The notes under the pieces are model-generated. The model saw only the letters and a program-made list of their open reading frames with translations. It did no database searches and was not told the DNA's origin. This document shows positions 49,780-57,403 of a stretch of 64,000 nucleotides of DNA, in pieces; positions within the stretch are counted from its first letter, which is position 1, and every line of letters begins with the position of its first letter. Source of the stretch: Streptomyces olivochromogenes (GTDB taxonomy: Bacteria > Actinomycetota > Actinomycetes > Streptomycetales > Streptomycetaceae); assembly GCF_001514115.1 (NCBI RefSeq), contig NZ_KQ948455.1, positions 358,709 to 422,708 on the forward strand, read 5' to 3'. The translations under genes and the position numbers were made by a program.

Positions 49780-50703
49780 TTGGACCGGAGCACCACCGCG
49801 ACGGCGACGGCAGTGGCGACGACCACGGCCCCGACGGCCTCCTCGGCCGATGCCGCGCTCAAGGACCCACAGACGGGCTCGCTTCTCCTGGACGGGGTGC
49901 CGCGACAACGCGGCGCCACGACCGTGCCGCCCGCCCCCCGCCCGGCGACGACACCCCCCGCGCTCGCCCCTCCCGCTCCACCCGTCTCCCGCGCCCTCGC
50001 CCGGCTCCGGTCGCTCCGTCCCTGGCGGCTGCTGCCCACCCCCACCGGAACGCCGTTCACCTTCGGTTACGCGGCCGTGCTCACCGTCACCGCGATGGTC
50101 ACCGACTACGCGGACCCCTCCCTCGTCCACGCCTTGCAGCAGGGGTCCAGCACCGACGTCGCGCACCTCATACACGAACCGGTGCTGGTGCTGCTGGCCA
50201 GCGCGCTGTGGATGGCAGGCGGGATCACCTCGCCGTACGCCCTCGGGTTCGTGCTGGTGCTGACCGCGCTGGAGCGGCGGATAGGCGGCCTGCGGGCCGC
50301 CGGAGTCTTCCTGCTCGGGCATGTCGTGGCCACCCTGGCCACCGAGGTGCCCATCGGCCTGTCCGTGCTGGTGGGAGACCTCCCCGACAGCTCCCTGCAC
50401 CGCCTCGACTACGGCATCAGCTTCGGCGTCGCCACGAGCGTCGGCGCGCTCGCCGGGCTGCTGAGGCCCTGGCTGCGCTGGCCGCTGCTGGTCGTCTTCG
50501 GCTCGATGGTCGTCGGGGACCTGCTCGAATTCGCCGACCCGATGACGGACTGGGGGCATGCGATGTCCCTGGCGATCGGGGTGTCGACCTGGCCGCTGGT
50601 CCGGGGCTGGCGCCGCGCCCGTACGGAGGCGGCCGCCGGCCCCGCCGCCCCCGCCGCCGTACACACCGCTCACGCTCAGACGTCCGGCACCGTCGCCGCG
50701 TAG
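49780..50703 (+). CDS. Rhomboid-like membrane protein
   Basis: A 307-aa protein with a long Thr/Ala/Pro-rich cytoplasmic N-terminus (about 90 residues), then six hydrophobic segments. The fourth includes RLDYGISFGVATSVGALAG, where GISFG fits the rhomboid GxSxG serine motif, and DWGHAMSLAIGV near the end offers the partner His. It could be an active intramembrane protease; many actinobacterial rhomboid-like proteins keep only the fold. TTG 49780 is chosen because AAGGAG lies nine bases before it. It is followed by the sulfatase remnant on the other strand. Confidence 0.75.
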   Translation: MDRSTTATATAVATTTAPTASSADAALKDPQTGSLLLDGVPRQRGATTVPPAPRPATTPPALAPPAPPVSRALARLRSLRPWRLLPTPTGTPFTFGYAAVLTVTAMVTDYADPSLVHALQQGSSTDVAHLIHEPVLVLLASALWMAGGITSPYALGFVLVLTALERRIGGLRAAGVFLLGHVVATLATEVPIGLSVLVGDLPDSSLHRLDYGISFGVATSVGALAGLLRPWLRWPLLVVFGSMVVGDLLEFADPMTDWGHAMSLAIGVSTWPLVRGWRRARTEAAAGPAAPAAVHTAHAQTSGTVAA

Positions 50704-50769
50704 CATCCGGGCGGTCGGGGCGGGTCCGGACCAGTCCGGTTCGGTCAGGTCAGGTGGTCCGGGCCGCCA

Positions 50770-51190
50770 TCAGCCGCCGGGCCAGATCTGGGACGCCGAG
50801 GCGGCGCTCCTGTTCCGCACTCGCGTGGAGCTTGAGGGTGTGTTGGCGTGCGCCCGCTCGAAGGTCACACGGTGCCTGCCGAGCCGGTCGACGGTCTCGG
50901 GCGTCGCCCACTCCGTCTCCTTGGGCTGGTCGTCGGTGACGACGACCAGGATGTTGGGCCGCCCGGAACGAGTGCCGCCGGTGGCGGCGGTCGCGGTGGC
51001 GGGGGCCCGCCCGACGGCCGGCGCCGCCGTCGCCCGTCGGTGGGCCGTCCGCTCGGACCCGTCCGTGTCCGCCGCCGGCACCGTGGCCGCCCCGAGCGCC
51101 GTCCCGGCACCCACGATCACCCGGCGCCGAGTCGACCCCCGTCCCTGTTGCTGCCCCTCGCCCCCGTCGTGCCCCGATTCCCCGTGCGTG
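50770..51190 (-). pseudogene. Truncated sulfatase gene
   Basis: The minus-strand frame encodes a twin-arginine-like signal (STRRRVIVGAGTALGAATVP), a Gly/Ala/Thr-rich linker, and then RPNILVVVTDDQPKETEWA and VTFERAHANTP, the N-terminus of a sulfatase with its metal-binding Asp pair. The expected CxPSR active-site segment should follow ANTP, but the sequence turns into unrelated residues and stops after about 20 codons. No proper start codon is found upstream of the signal sequence. So both ends are damaged. At most 140 of about 450 residues remain. Confidence 0.65.
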
Positions 51191-51362
51191 GTTCCACAGC
51201 CTGTGGATGAGCCCGCGGTGTGACACGGGAAGGGACGGCGGGCCGACGGCGTTGACCGCACCACAGGCGTTGGCCGCGGATCTGCGGCGGAGTGGCGCCG
51301 GCCAAGAGGGAAGCGTGGCGGATACCCCGCTGACCTGCACAAATGTCTCCGTGGAGAGCGAT

Positions 51363-51376
51363 CGCTCACAGCGAAC
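51363..51376. promoter_or_regulatory. ClgR box upstream of lon
   Basis: CGC-TCACA-GCGAAC, reverse complement of GTTCGC-N5-GCG, matches the ClgR motif known from Streptomyces clp and lon promoters. It lies 75-88 bp before the lon start. The 260 bp between the sulfatase remnant and lon shows no gene. Confidence 0.8.
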
Positions 51377-51450
51377 AGGCCCCGGGGAACAATCCGGGGC
51401 TCACGTGCATTGAGTCGGCATAGCTCAACTTGACTGCCTAGGGAGAGATA

Positions 51451-53868
51451 ATGGCTTTGACGTCCACACCGCTCACCCTGCCCGTGTTGCCGCTCGATGA
51501 TGAGGTCGTGCTGCCCGGGATGGTGGTTCCGCTGGACCTGAACGACGCCGATGTACGCGCCGCGGTGGAGGCCGCCCAGGCCGCCGCGCGGTCGGAGCCC
51601 GGCAAGCCGAAGGTGCTGCTGGTGCCACGCATCGACGGGGCGTACCCGAGCACGGGAGTGCTCGGCACCGTCGAGCAGGTCGGCCGACTGGCCGACGGCG
51701 ACCCGGGCGCGCTGATCCGCGGCCGTGGGCGCGTGAAGATCGGCGCCGGGACGACCGGACCTGGTGCCGCCCTGTGGGTCGAGGGCACCCCGGTCGACGA
51801 GACCGTGCCCGACCCGCTGCCCGGCCACGTCGCCGAACTGGTCAAGGAATACAAGGCCCTCGCCACCAGCTGGCTGCGCAAGCGCGGCGCCTGGCAGGTC
51901 GTGGACCGCGTACAGGCCATCGACGACGTGTCCACCCTTGCCGACAATTCCGGTTACTCCCCGTTCCTGAGCACCGAGCAGAAGATCACGCTGCTGGAGA
52001 CCGCCGACCCGGTCGCCCGGCTGAAGCTCGCCACCGAGCAGCTGCGTGAGCACCTCGCCGAGCAGGATGTCGCCGAGTCCATCGCGAAGGACGTCCAGGA
52101 AGGCGTCGACAAGCAGCAGCGCGAGTTCCTGCTGCGGCGCCAGCTCGAAGCCGTCCGCAAGGAGCTGCGCGAGCTGAACGGCGACGCCAAGGAGGGCGAG
52201 GAGTCCGACGACTACCGGACTCGCGTCGAGGCCGCCGACCTCCCCGAGAACGTCCGCGAGGCCGCGCTCAAGGAAGTCGACAAGCTGGAGCGGTCCAGCG
52301 ACCAGTCGCCCGAGGGCGGCTGGATCCGGACCTGGCTCGACACCGTCCTGGAACTGCCGTGGAACGAGCGCACCGAGGACGAGTACGACATCCAGGGCGC
52401 CAAGGCCATCCTGGACGCCGAGCACGCCGGTCTGGAAGACGTGAAGGAGCGCATCACCGAGTACCTGGCCGTGCGCAAGCGGCGTTCCGAGCGTGGTCTC
52501 GGCGTCGTCGGTGGGCGGCGCGGCGGTGCCGTGCTCGCGCTCGTCGGTCCGCCCGGTGTCGGCAAGACCTCGCTCGGCGAGTCCGTCGCGCACGCCATGG
52601 GCCGCAAGTTCGTCCGGGTCGCGCTCGGCGGCGTACGGGACGAGGCCGAGATCCGCGGCCACCGGCGTACGTACGTCGGCGCGCTGCCCGGCCGTGTCGT
52701 CCGTGCCATCAAGGAGGCCGGGTCCATGAACCCGGTGGTCCTGCTGGACGAGATCGACAAGGTCGGCTCCGACTTCCGCGGCGACCCCGCCGCGGCGCTG
52801 CTCGAAGTCCTCGACCCCGCCCAGAACCACACCTTCCGGGACCACTACCTGGAGGTCGAGCTCGACCTCAGCGACGTGGTGTTCCTGGCGACGGCCAACG
52901 TGCTCGAAGCCATCCCGGAGGCGCTGCTCGACCGTATGGAGCTGGTCCGGCTCGACGGGTACACCGAGGACGAGAAGGTCGTCATCGCCCGTGACCACCT
53001 GCTGCCGCGTCAGCTGGAGCGGGCCGGTCTGGAGAAGGAGGAGGTCGCGCTCGACGAGAGCGCGCTGCGCAAGCTCGCCGGGGAGTACACCCGGGAAGCG
53101 GGCGTACGCAACCTGGAGCGGGCCGTCGCACGCCTGCTCCGCAAGGTCGCGGCGCAGCACGAACTCGGAGAGCGGGAGCTGCCCTTCACGGTGACCGACG
53201 CCGATCTGCGCGGACTCATCGGACGTCCGCACCACGTGCCCGAGTCCGCCCAGGACCCGGCCGAGCGTCGCACCGCGGTGCCCGGTGTCGCCACCGGTCT
53301 GGCCGTGACGGGCGCGGGCGGTGACGTCCTCTTCGTGGAGGCGTCGCTGGCCGACCCGGAGACGGGCGCGGCCGGTCTGACCCTGACCGGTCAGCTGGGT
53401 GACGTGATGAAGGAGTCGGCGCAGATCGCGCTCTCCTTCCTCCGCTCGCACGGCGCCGAGCTGGAACTGCCGGTCGGCGACCTGAAGGACCGGGGCGTGC
53501 ACATCCACTTCCCGGCGGGCGCGGTCCCCAAGGACGGTCCGAGCGCGGGCGTCACCATGACGACGGCGCTGGCCTCGCTCCTGTCCGGCCGACTCGTCCG
53601 CACGGACGTGGCGATGACGGGCGAGGTCTCGCTGACCGGCCGTGTCCTGCCCATCGGCGGGGTGAAGCAGAAGCTGCTCGCCGCGCACCGGGCGGGTGTC
53701 ACCACGGTCATCATCCCGAAGCGCAACGAGGCCGACCTGGACGACGTCCCGGCCGAGGTGCTGGAGAAGCTGGACGTCCACGCCGTCACGGACGTCCGTC
53801 AGGTCCTGGAACTGGCGCTGTCGCCGGCGACGAACGGCGCGACGCCGGAGGTTCCGGTAGCGGCGTGA
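51451..53868 (+). CDS. lon: ATP-dependent Lon protease
   Basis: An 805-aa LonA-type protease. An N-terminal substrate-binding domain (LPVLPLDDEVVLPGMVVPLD) is followed by a helical segment (RQLEAVRKELRELNGD), the AAA+ module with Walker A GPPGVGKTS (about 367-375) and Walker B VVLLDEIDKVGSDF, and the protease domain with catalytic Ser698 in PKDGPSAGV and Lys739 in IGGVKQK. It degrades damaged and regulatory proteins in the cytosol. A ClgR box upstream fits the known ClgR control of lon in S. lividans. A terminator hairpin follows. Confidence 0.97.
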   Translation: MALTSTPLTLPVLPLDDEVVLPGMVVPLDLNDADVRAAVEAAQAAARSEPGKPKVLLVPRIDGAYPSTGVLGTVEQVGRLADGDPGALIRGRGRVKIGAGTTGPGAALWVEGTPVDETVPDPLPGHVAELVKEYKALATSWLRKRGAWQVVDRVQAIDDVSTLADNSGYSPFLSTEQKITLLETADPVARLKLATEQLREHLAEQDVAESIAKDVQEGVDKQQREFLLRRQLEAVRKELRELNGDAKEGEESDDYRTRVEAADLPENVREAALKEVDKLERSSDQSPEGGWIRTWLDTVLELPWNERTEDEYDIQGAKAILDAEHAGLEDVKERITEYLAVRKRRSERGLGVVGGRRGGAVLALVGPPGVGKTSLGESVAHAMGRKFVRVALGGVRDEAEIRGHRRTYVGALPGRVVRAIKEAGSMNPVVLLDEIDKVGSDFRGDPAAALLEVLDPAQNHTFRDHYLEVELDLSDVVFLATANVLEAIPEALLDRMELVRLDGYTEDEKVVIARDHLLPRQLERAGLEKEEVALDESALRKLAGEYTREAGVRNLERAVARLLRKVAAQHELGERELPFTVTDADLRGLIGRPHHVPESAQDPAERRTAVPGVATGLAVTGAGGDVLFVEASLADPETGAAGLTLTGQLGDVMKESAQIALSFLRSHGAELELPVGDLKDRGVHIHFPAGAVPKDGPSAGVTMTTALASLLSGRLVRTDVAMTGEVSLTGRVLPIGGVKQKLLAAHRAGVTTVIIPKRNEADLDDVPAEVLEKLDVHAVTDVRQVLELALSPATNGATPEVPVAA

Positions 53869-53885
53869 CGGACGCTGCCGGAAGG

Positions 53886-53921
53886 GAAGGCCCGGGTCCC
53901 GTGAGGGAGGCCCGGGCCTTC
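53886..53921 (+). terminator. Terminator after lon
   Basis: GAAGGCCCGGG (53886-53896) pairs with CCCGGGCCTTC (53911-53921); within the 14 bp loop TCCC pairs with GGGA, extending the stem. It lies 17 bp after the stop. Confidence 0.85.
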
Positions 53922-53941
53922 GCCGTGCCGTCAGCCGTTTG

Positions 53942-54109
53942 TGTCGGCTGTCGGCTGTCGGCTGTCGGCTGTCGGCTGTCGGCTGTCGGCCGACATTGGT
54001 CGTCTGAAATCTGAAATCTGTCAGCTGAAATCTGTCAGCCGTCAGGTGTCAGCCGCCATCCGCCATCTGTCAGCTGTCAGCTGTCAGCTGTCAGCTGTCA
54101 GCCGTCAGC
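53942..54109. repeat. Two related heptanucleotide tandem arrays
   Basis: Seven exact copies of TGTCGGC run from 53942 to 53990. After a mixed segment with CTGAAAT and TGTCAGC units, five exact copies of TGTCAGC (54068-54102) plus one variant (to 54109) follow. The units differ by one base. The arrays fill the space between the lon terminator and the convergent GH25 gene. A frame through them reads a Ser/Arg/Leu-rich repeat with no domain, so I do not call a gene. Confidence 0.9.
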
Positions 54110-54125
54110 CGCCATCGGTCATCGA

Positions 54126-54953
54126 TCAGCCGTTGGCCAGTGCCCGCACCCGGTCCAGCCCGCCGTTGAACTTGTCGTGGTCCCCGACCGTCGGCCCGGA
54201 CGACGTGTACTGCCAAATGGTGTAGTACGACCACCCGGAAGGCAGCGTCCCTGGATCGGACGCGTACCGCGCGATCCACAGGGGGTTGGCGGAGGCGAAG
54301 CCGCCGTAGTTGCCGGTGCAGTCGCTCCACCAGCTGGTCGCCGTGTAGATCACGGCGTCCCGGCCGGTGCGCGCCTTGTACTGGGCGAGGAAGCTGCTGA
54401 TCCAGCTGACCATCGCGCTCTGCGTCTTGCCGTAGCAGGCGGCGCCGTACGGGTTCCACTCGATGTCGAGCGTGCCCGGCAGCGTCCTGCCGTCGCCGGA
54501 CCAGCCGCCGCCGTGGTCCACGAAGTAGTTGGCCTGGGTGGCGCCGCTCGTCGTGTCGGGGGTCGCGAAGTGGTACGCGCCGCGGATCATGCCGACGTTG
54601 TAGGAGCCGTTGTACTGCTGGGCGAAGTAGGGGTTCGTGTAGTACGTCCCCTCGGTGGCCTTGGTGTAGGCCCACTTGACCCCGCTGCTCCACAGGGTCG
54701 ACCAGGCGACGTTGCCCTGGTAGCCGCTGACGTCCACGCCTTCCGTCTGGGTGGCGTCACCGGTGGTGGGTGTGCCGGCCTGGCCGTCGTGCGCGAGGAC
54801 GCCCATGCCCATGCGGGCGGAGCCCCGGGCGGGTGTGTCGGCGGCGGAGGAGGGCGGGGCGGAGAGGGTGGAGAGGAGGGAGAAGGCGGCGAGCAGGGTT
54901 CCCAGCGCGAGCAGGCGCAGGCGGTGGGGCGTTCCGGATCTGTGCACGGGCAT
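54126..54953 (-). CDS. Secreted GH25 lysozyme (N,O-diacetylmuramidase type)
   Basis: A 275-aa exported muramidase. Signal peptide: basic start (RSGTPHRLRL), hydrophobic core (LLALGTLLAAFSLLSTLSA), likely cleavage near SSAADT. The catalytic domain (about 75-275) starts GVDVSGYQGNVAWSTLW and contains GAYHFATPDTTSG and the acidic pair in TLDIEWNPYG. The family hydrolyses the MurNAc-GlcNAc bond in peptidoglycan. The C-terminus DKFNGGLDRVRALANG ends near the heptanucleotide arrays. Confidence 0.93.
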   Translation of the reverse strand: MPVHRSGTPHRLRLLALGTLLAAFSLLSTLSAPPSSAADTPARGSARMGMGVLAHDGQAGTPTTGDATQTEGVDVSGYQGNVAWSTLWSSGVKWAYTKATEGTYYTNPYFAQQYNGSYNVGMIRGAYHFATPDTTSGATQANYFVDHGGGWSGDGRTLPGTLDIEWNPYGAACYGKTQSAMVSWISSFLAQYKARTGRDAVIYTATSWWSDCTGNYGGFASANPLWIARYASDPGTLPSGWSYYTIWQYTSSGPTVGDHDKFNGGLDRVRALANG

Positions 54954-55002
54954 GACGTGCCTCCGAAGGCTCGATGGAGCCAGGTGGGGGGAATGGTGCG
55001 GA

Positions 55003-55044
55003 CATGCGTGCCGTGAGTGGTGTGGGCATGCGCGCTGTGAGTGG
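55003..55044. repeat. Short direct repeat upstream of the lysozyme gene
   Basis: CATGCGTGCCGTGAGTGG (55003-55020) and CATGCGCGCTGTGAGTGG (55027-55044) repeat at 24 bp spacing within the 289 bp divergent region between the GH25 and MarR genes. The rest of that region holds a small palindrome GTGGCTATGGCCAC (55183-55196), about 47 bp upstream of the first MarR start, which may be an operator. Confidence 0.65.
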
Positions 55045-55242
55045 GGGGTCAGGCCCTCGTCGACCTGGCGGCGTGGGCATGCCATTGGATGCCTGTTCAC
55101 GAAGCTACGCACGGGGAGAACGTGCTGGGAAGAGGGGCCGTGGGCTGCCGTTGGTCTACGCCTGAGAAATACTTACGGAGCTGTGGCTATGGCCACCTTT
55201 GGCGGAAACTTTCAGAGTCGGGAAACCGGGTGAGGGGCAGAC

Positions 55243-55761
55243 GTGCGCGAGGACAGGAACGGAGGCCGGCGTCCGGCCGGGCTCGACGGGTCGGGCCGGG
55301 GTGTGGACCAGCCCGCCGCGCACGGCGGCCCGGACCCCGAGTTCCTCTCCCTGGAGCGCGAGTTGACCGTGTTCCTGCGCCGTGCCCGCGCCAACCAGGG
55401 CGAGATGGCCCGCGAGGTCCATCCGGTCCTGGAGTCCGCCGCGTACGGACTCCTCGTACGCCTCGACGAGTGCGGTCGCCAGCGTGCGACGGAGCTCGCC
55501 GCCTACATCGGCGTCGGCAAGGCCACCATGTCCCGCCAGCTGCGTGCTCTCGAGGAGCTCGGCCTCATCGCCCGTGAGCCCGACCCCGCCGACGGCCGTG
55601 CCTGGCTCGTCCATCTCACCGAGGAGGGCCGCGGCCGGGTCGGCCAGGTGCGCGAGGCGCGGCGCGCCCGGTACGTGAGCGAGCTCGCCCACTGGGATCC
55701 TCGCGAGGTCGCGGAGCTGGCGCGGCTGCTGCACCAGCTGAACCTCGGCATGGAGAAGTAG
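55243..55761 (+). CDS. MarR-family regulator, first of a tandem pair
   Basis: A 172-aa winged-helix regulator. A 30-residue Arg/Gly-rich N-terminal extension is followed by a domain with the DNA-recognition part ATELAAYIGVGKATMSRQLRALEELGL and the wing REPDPADGRAWLVHLTEEG. It is about three quarters identical over 135 residues to the protein encoded next. GTG 55243 follows GAGGGGCAG. The small palindrome at 55183-55196 may be its operator. The genes end 12 bp apart and share an operon. The effector is unknown. Confidence 0.9.
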   Translation: MREDRNGGRRPAGLDGSGRGVDQPAAHGGPDPEFLSLERELTVFLRRARANQGEMAREVHPVLESAAYGLLVRLDECGRQRATELAAYIGVGKATMSRQLRALEELGLIAREPDPADGRAWLVHLTEEGRGRVGQVREARRARYVSELAHWDPREVAELARLLHQLNLGMEK

Positions 55762-55773
55762 GAGGAGGCGGGC

Positions 55774-56205
55774 ATGGACCAGGAATTCCCCGCGTTGGAG
55801 CGGGAGCTGACCCTGCTGCTGCGGCGCGCCCGGGCCAGTTCCGGCGAGATGGCCCGCGAGGTCCACCCCGACCTGGAGTCCTCCGCGTACGGGCTCCTCT
55901 TCCGCCTCGACGAGTGCGGCCGCCAGCGCGCCACCGAACTGGCCGCGTACATCGGCGTGGGCAAGGCCACGATGTCCCGTCAGCTCCACGCCCTGGAGGA
56001 ACTCGGTCTGGTCGCCCGTGAGCCCGACCCCGTCGACGGTCGTGCCTGGCTGGTCCGTCTCACGGACGAGGGCCGCCGCCGGTTCCGTACGGTGCGCGAG
56101 GCGCGCCGGGCACGGTACGTCCGTGAACTCGCGGGCTGGGACCCGCACGAGGTCGCCGAACTGGCCCGGTTGCTCCACCAGCTGAACCAGGTCATGGAGA
56201 AGTAA
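55774..56205 (+). CDS. MarR-family regulator, second of a tandem pair
   Basis: A 143-aa paralogue of the preceding protein without its N-terminal extension (starts MDQEFPALERELTLLLRRAR). The recognition segment ATELAAYIGVGKATMSRQLH is almost identical, so the two should see the same DNA site and may form heterodimers. Differences concentrate in the dimerisation ends. GGAGGAGG precedes its ATG. The stop lies 18 bp from the stop of the convergent phosphatase-like gene. Confidence 0.9.
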   Translation: MDQEFPALERELTLLLRRARASSGEMAREVHPDLESSAYGLLFRLDECGRQRATELAAYIGVGKATMSRQLHALEELGLVAREPDPVDGRAWLVRLTDEGRRRFRTVREARRARYVRELAGWDPHEVAELARLLHQLNQVMEK

Positions 56206-56223
56206 CACCCCGATCCGCCCCAC

Positions 56224-57012
56224 TCACCACTCCACGAAGACCACGGTCGCGTCGTCGTGCGTCTTGCTCCGCCTCAGCCGTGCCCGCGCCTCGGCGTCGG
56301 CCCGCTCCAGCGTCCGTACGCGGTCCACGAGGGCCTGGGCGCCCTCCTTGCGGACCGTGGTGAACAGGCCGCCCCAGTCGCCCTCCTCGAACTTCTCCAC
56401 CCAGCGGGTCGCGCCGTCCGTCAGGGCGGCCAGGGCACGGACCTCGGCCCGGGGCACGGTCCCCGTCACCGCCCGGGCCGCGACCGACGGATCGGCGGCG
56501 GCCGTGAAGAAGCCCCCCTCCTTGTTGCGGACGGTCGCGTCGGCGATCGCGTCCGAGGCGAGAGAGGCGCGGGGGACACGGCTGAGGCGGTCGTCCAGGA
56601 CCGGTGTCACCTCGCCCGCGGGGGACTCCAGCAAAAGGGCCGAGTCCGAGAGGACCAGGTACTCGACGAGGTCGCCTGACCAGCGGGCGAGGACCACGGT
56701 TGCCTGGGGCGTGCGCGGGTGAGAAAGGTCACAGGTGTCGGAGTGGGCCTCGGAAGTGCGCAGGACGGACCGGGAAAGGATCTCCGCCAGGGTCAGATCC
56801 CGCCGGGAAACGGACAGTTCGGTCAGGGCTCCGCCGAGGCGTGCGGAGAACCAGTGGACGGAATGCAGACAGCCGTCGTCGCCCGGCGGGGGAGTCACGC
56901 CGTCGAGGACGACCAGTGATCCCCCTTGTCCTGACGCCGGAAGGCCGACCGATGCGAAGTCCTCATTGGGGCGGGCCGGGTCACCCGGCTCGGAGACGAG
57001 TTCGATGCGCAT
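56224..57012 (-). CDS. PP2C-like phosphatase-domain protein
   Basis: A 262-aa protein with a PP2C-like outline: an N-terminal strand with ARPNEDFASVGLP (the acidic metal residue in NEDF), LVVLDGVTPP in place of the usual DGMGG motif, VLSDSALLLES, and ALTDGATRW and KTHDDATVVFVEW resembling the last Asp motifs. Mutations in the central DG motif leave activity uncertain. It might read phosphorylated regulators (as RsbU/Stp-like proteins do). ATG 57012 is the natural start. It is divergent from the conservon with 391 bp between. Confidence 0.7.
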   Translation of the reverse strand: MRIELVSEPGDPARPNEDFASVGLPASGQGGSLVVLDGVTPPPGDDGCLHSVHWFSARLGGALTELSVSRRDLTLAEILSRSVLRTSEAHSDTCDLSHPRTPQATVVLARWSGDLVEYLVLSDSALLLESPAGEVTPVLDDRLSRVPRASLASDAIADATVRNKEGGFFTAAADPSVAARAVTGTVPRAEVRALAALTDGATRWVEKFEEGDWGGLFTTVRKEGAQALVDRVRTLERADAEARARLRRSKTHDDATVVFVEW

Positions 57013-57314
57013 CCAGCCAGTCTGCACGAGCCCTTCACAAGGTCCACGAAAGGCTGGCAACGGTCGCAGGACCGGTGCGGACCAGCAGCTCAGCCGCCGG
57101 GTTTGGCATGGAATGATCGACTCCGGCAAGGCGTGGCGGCGAATACTGCCAAAGCGCGCCGCAGACGTCCAACCGGCCCGCCGTGCAAGGGGGTCGCACG
57201 CGCCAGGGGAACTTGCCCGCCAACTCCGGTCCGGGGTTCACTCCTTCGGGTGGCGGGCCGGATGATGCGGGACCACTGCCCACCGGCACTGGGAGGGTCG
57301 GGAGCCGATGGGAC

Positions 57315-57350
57315 ACCCCCTGCTCGAGCGAAGTCGCGAGCTTGGGGAGG
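57315..57350. repeat. Interspersed palindromic unit common in Streptomyces (REP-like)
   Basis: The 391 bp between the PP2C-like gene and cvnA holds no gene but contains ACCCCCTGCTCGAGCGAAGT followed by CGCGAGCTTGGGGAGG. This imperfect palindrome belongs to the CCCCTGCTCGAGCGAAGC/GAGAGCTTGGGG repeat that I recognise from many Streptomyces intergenic regions. The rest of the gap has ordinary GC-rich sequence with short hairpins (for example near 57225-57265). Confidence 0.65.
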
Positions 57351-57403
57351 GCGGACGCCCAGTTGACGGAACGTCACCCGGGCCCTAGGTACACGAGTCA
57401 GGA

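Noticed and set aside
53941..54125. CRISPR-like array
   Set aside because: The units are contiguous 7 bp repeats with no unique spacers.
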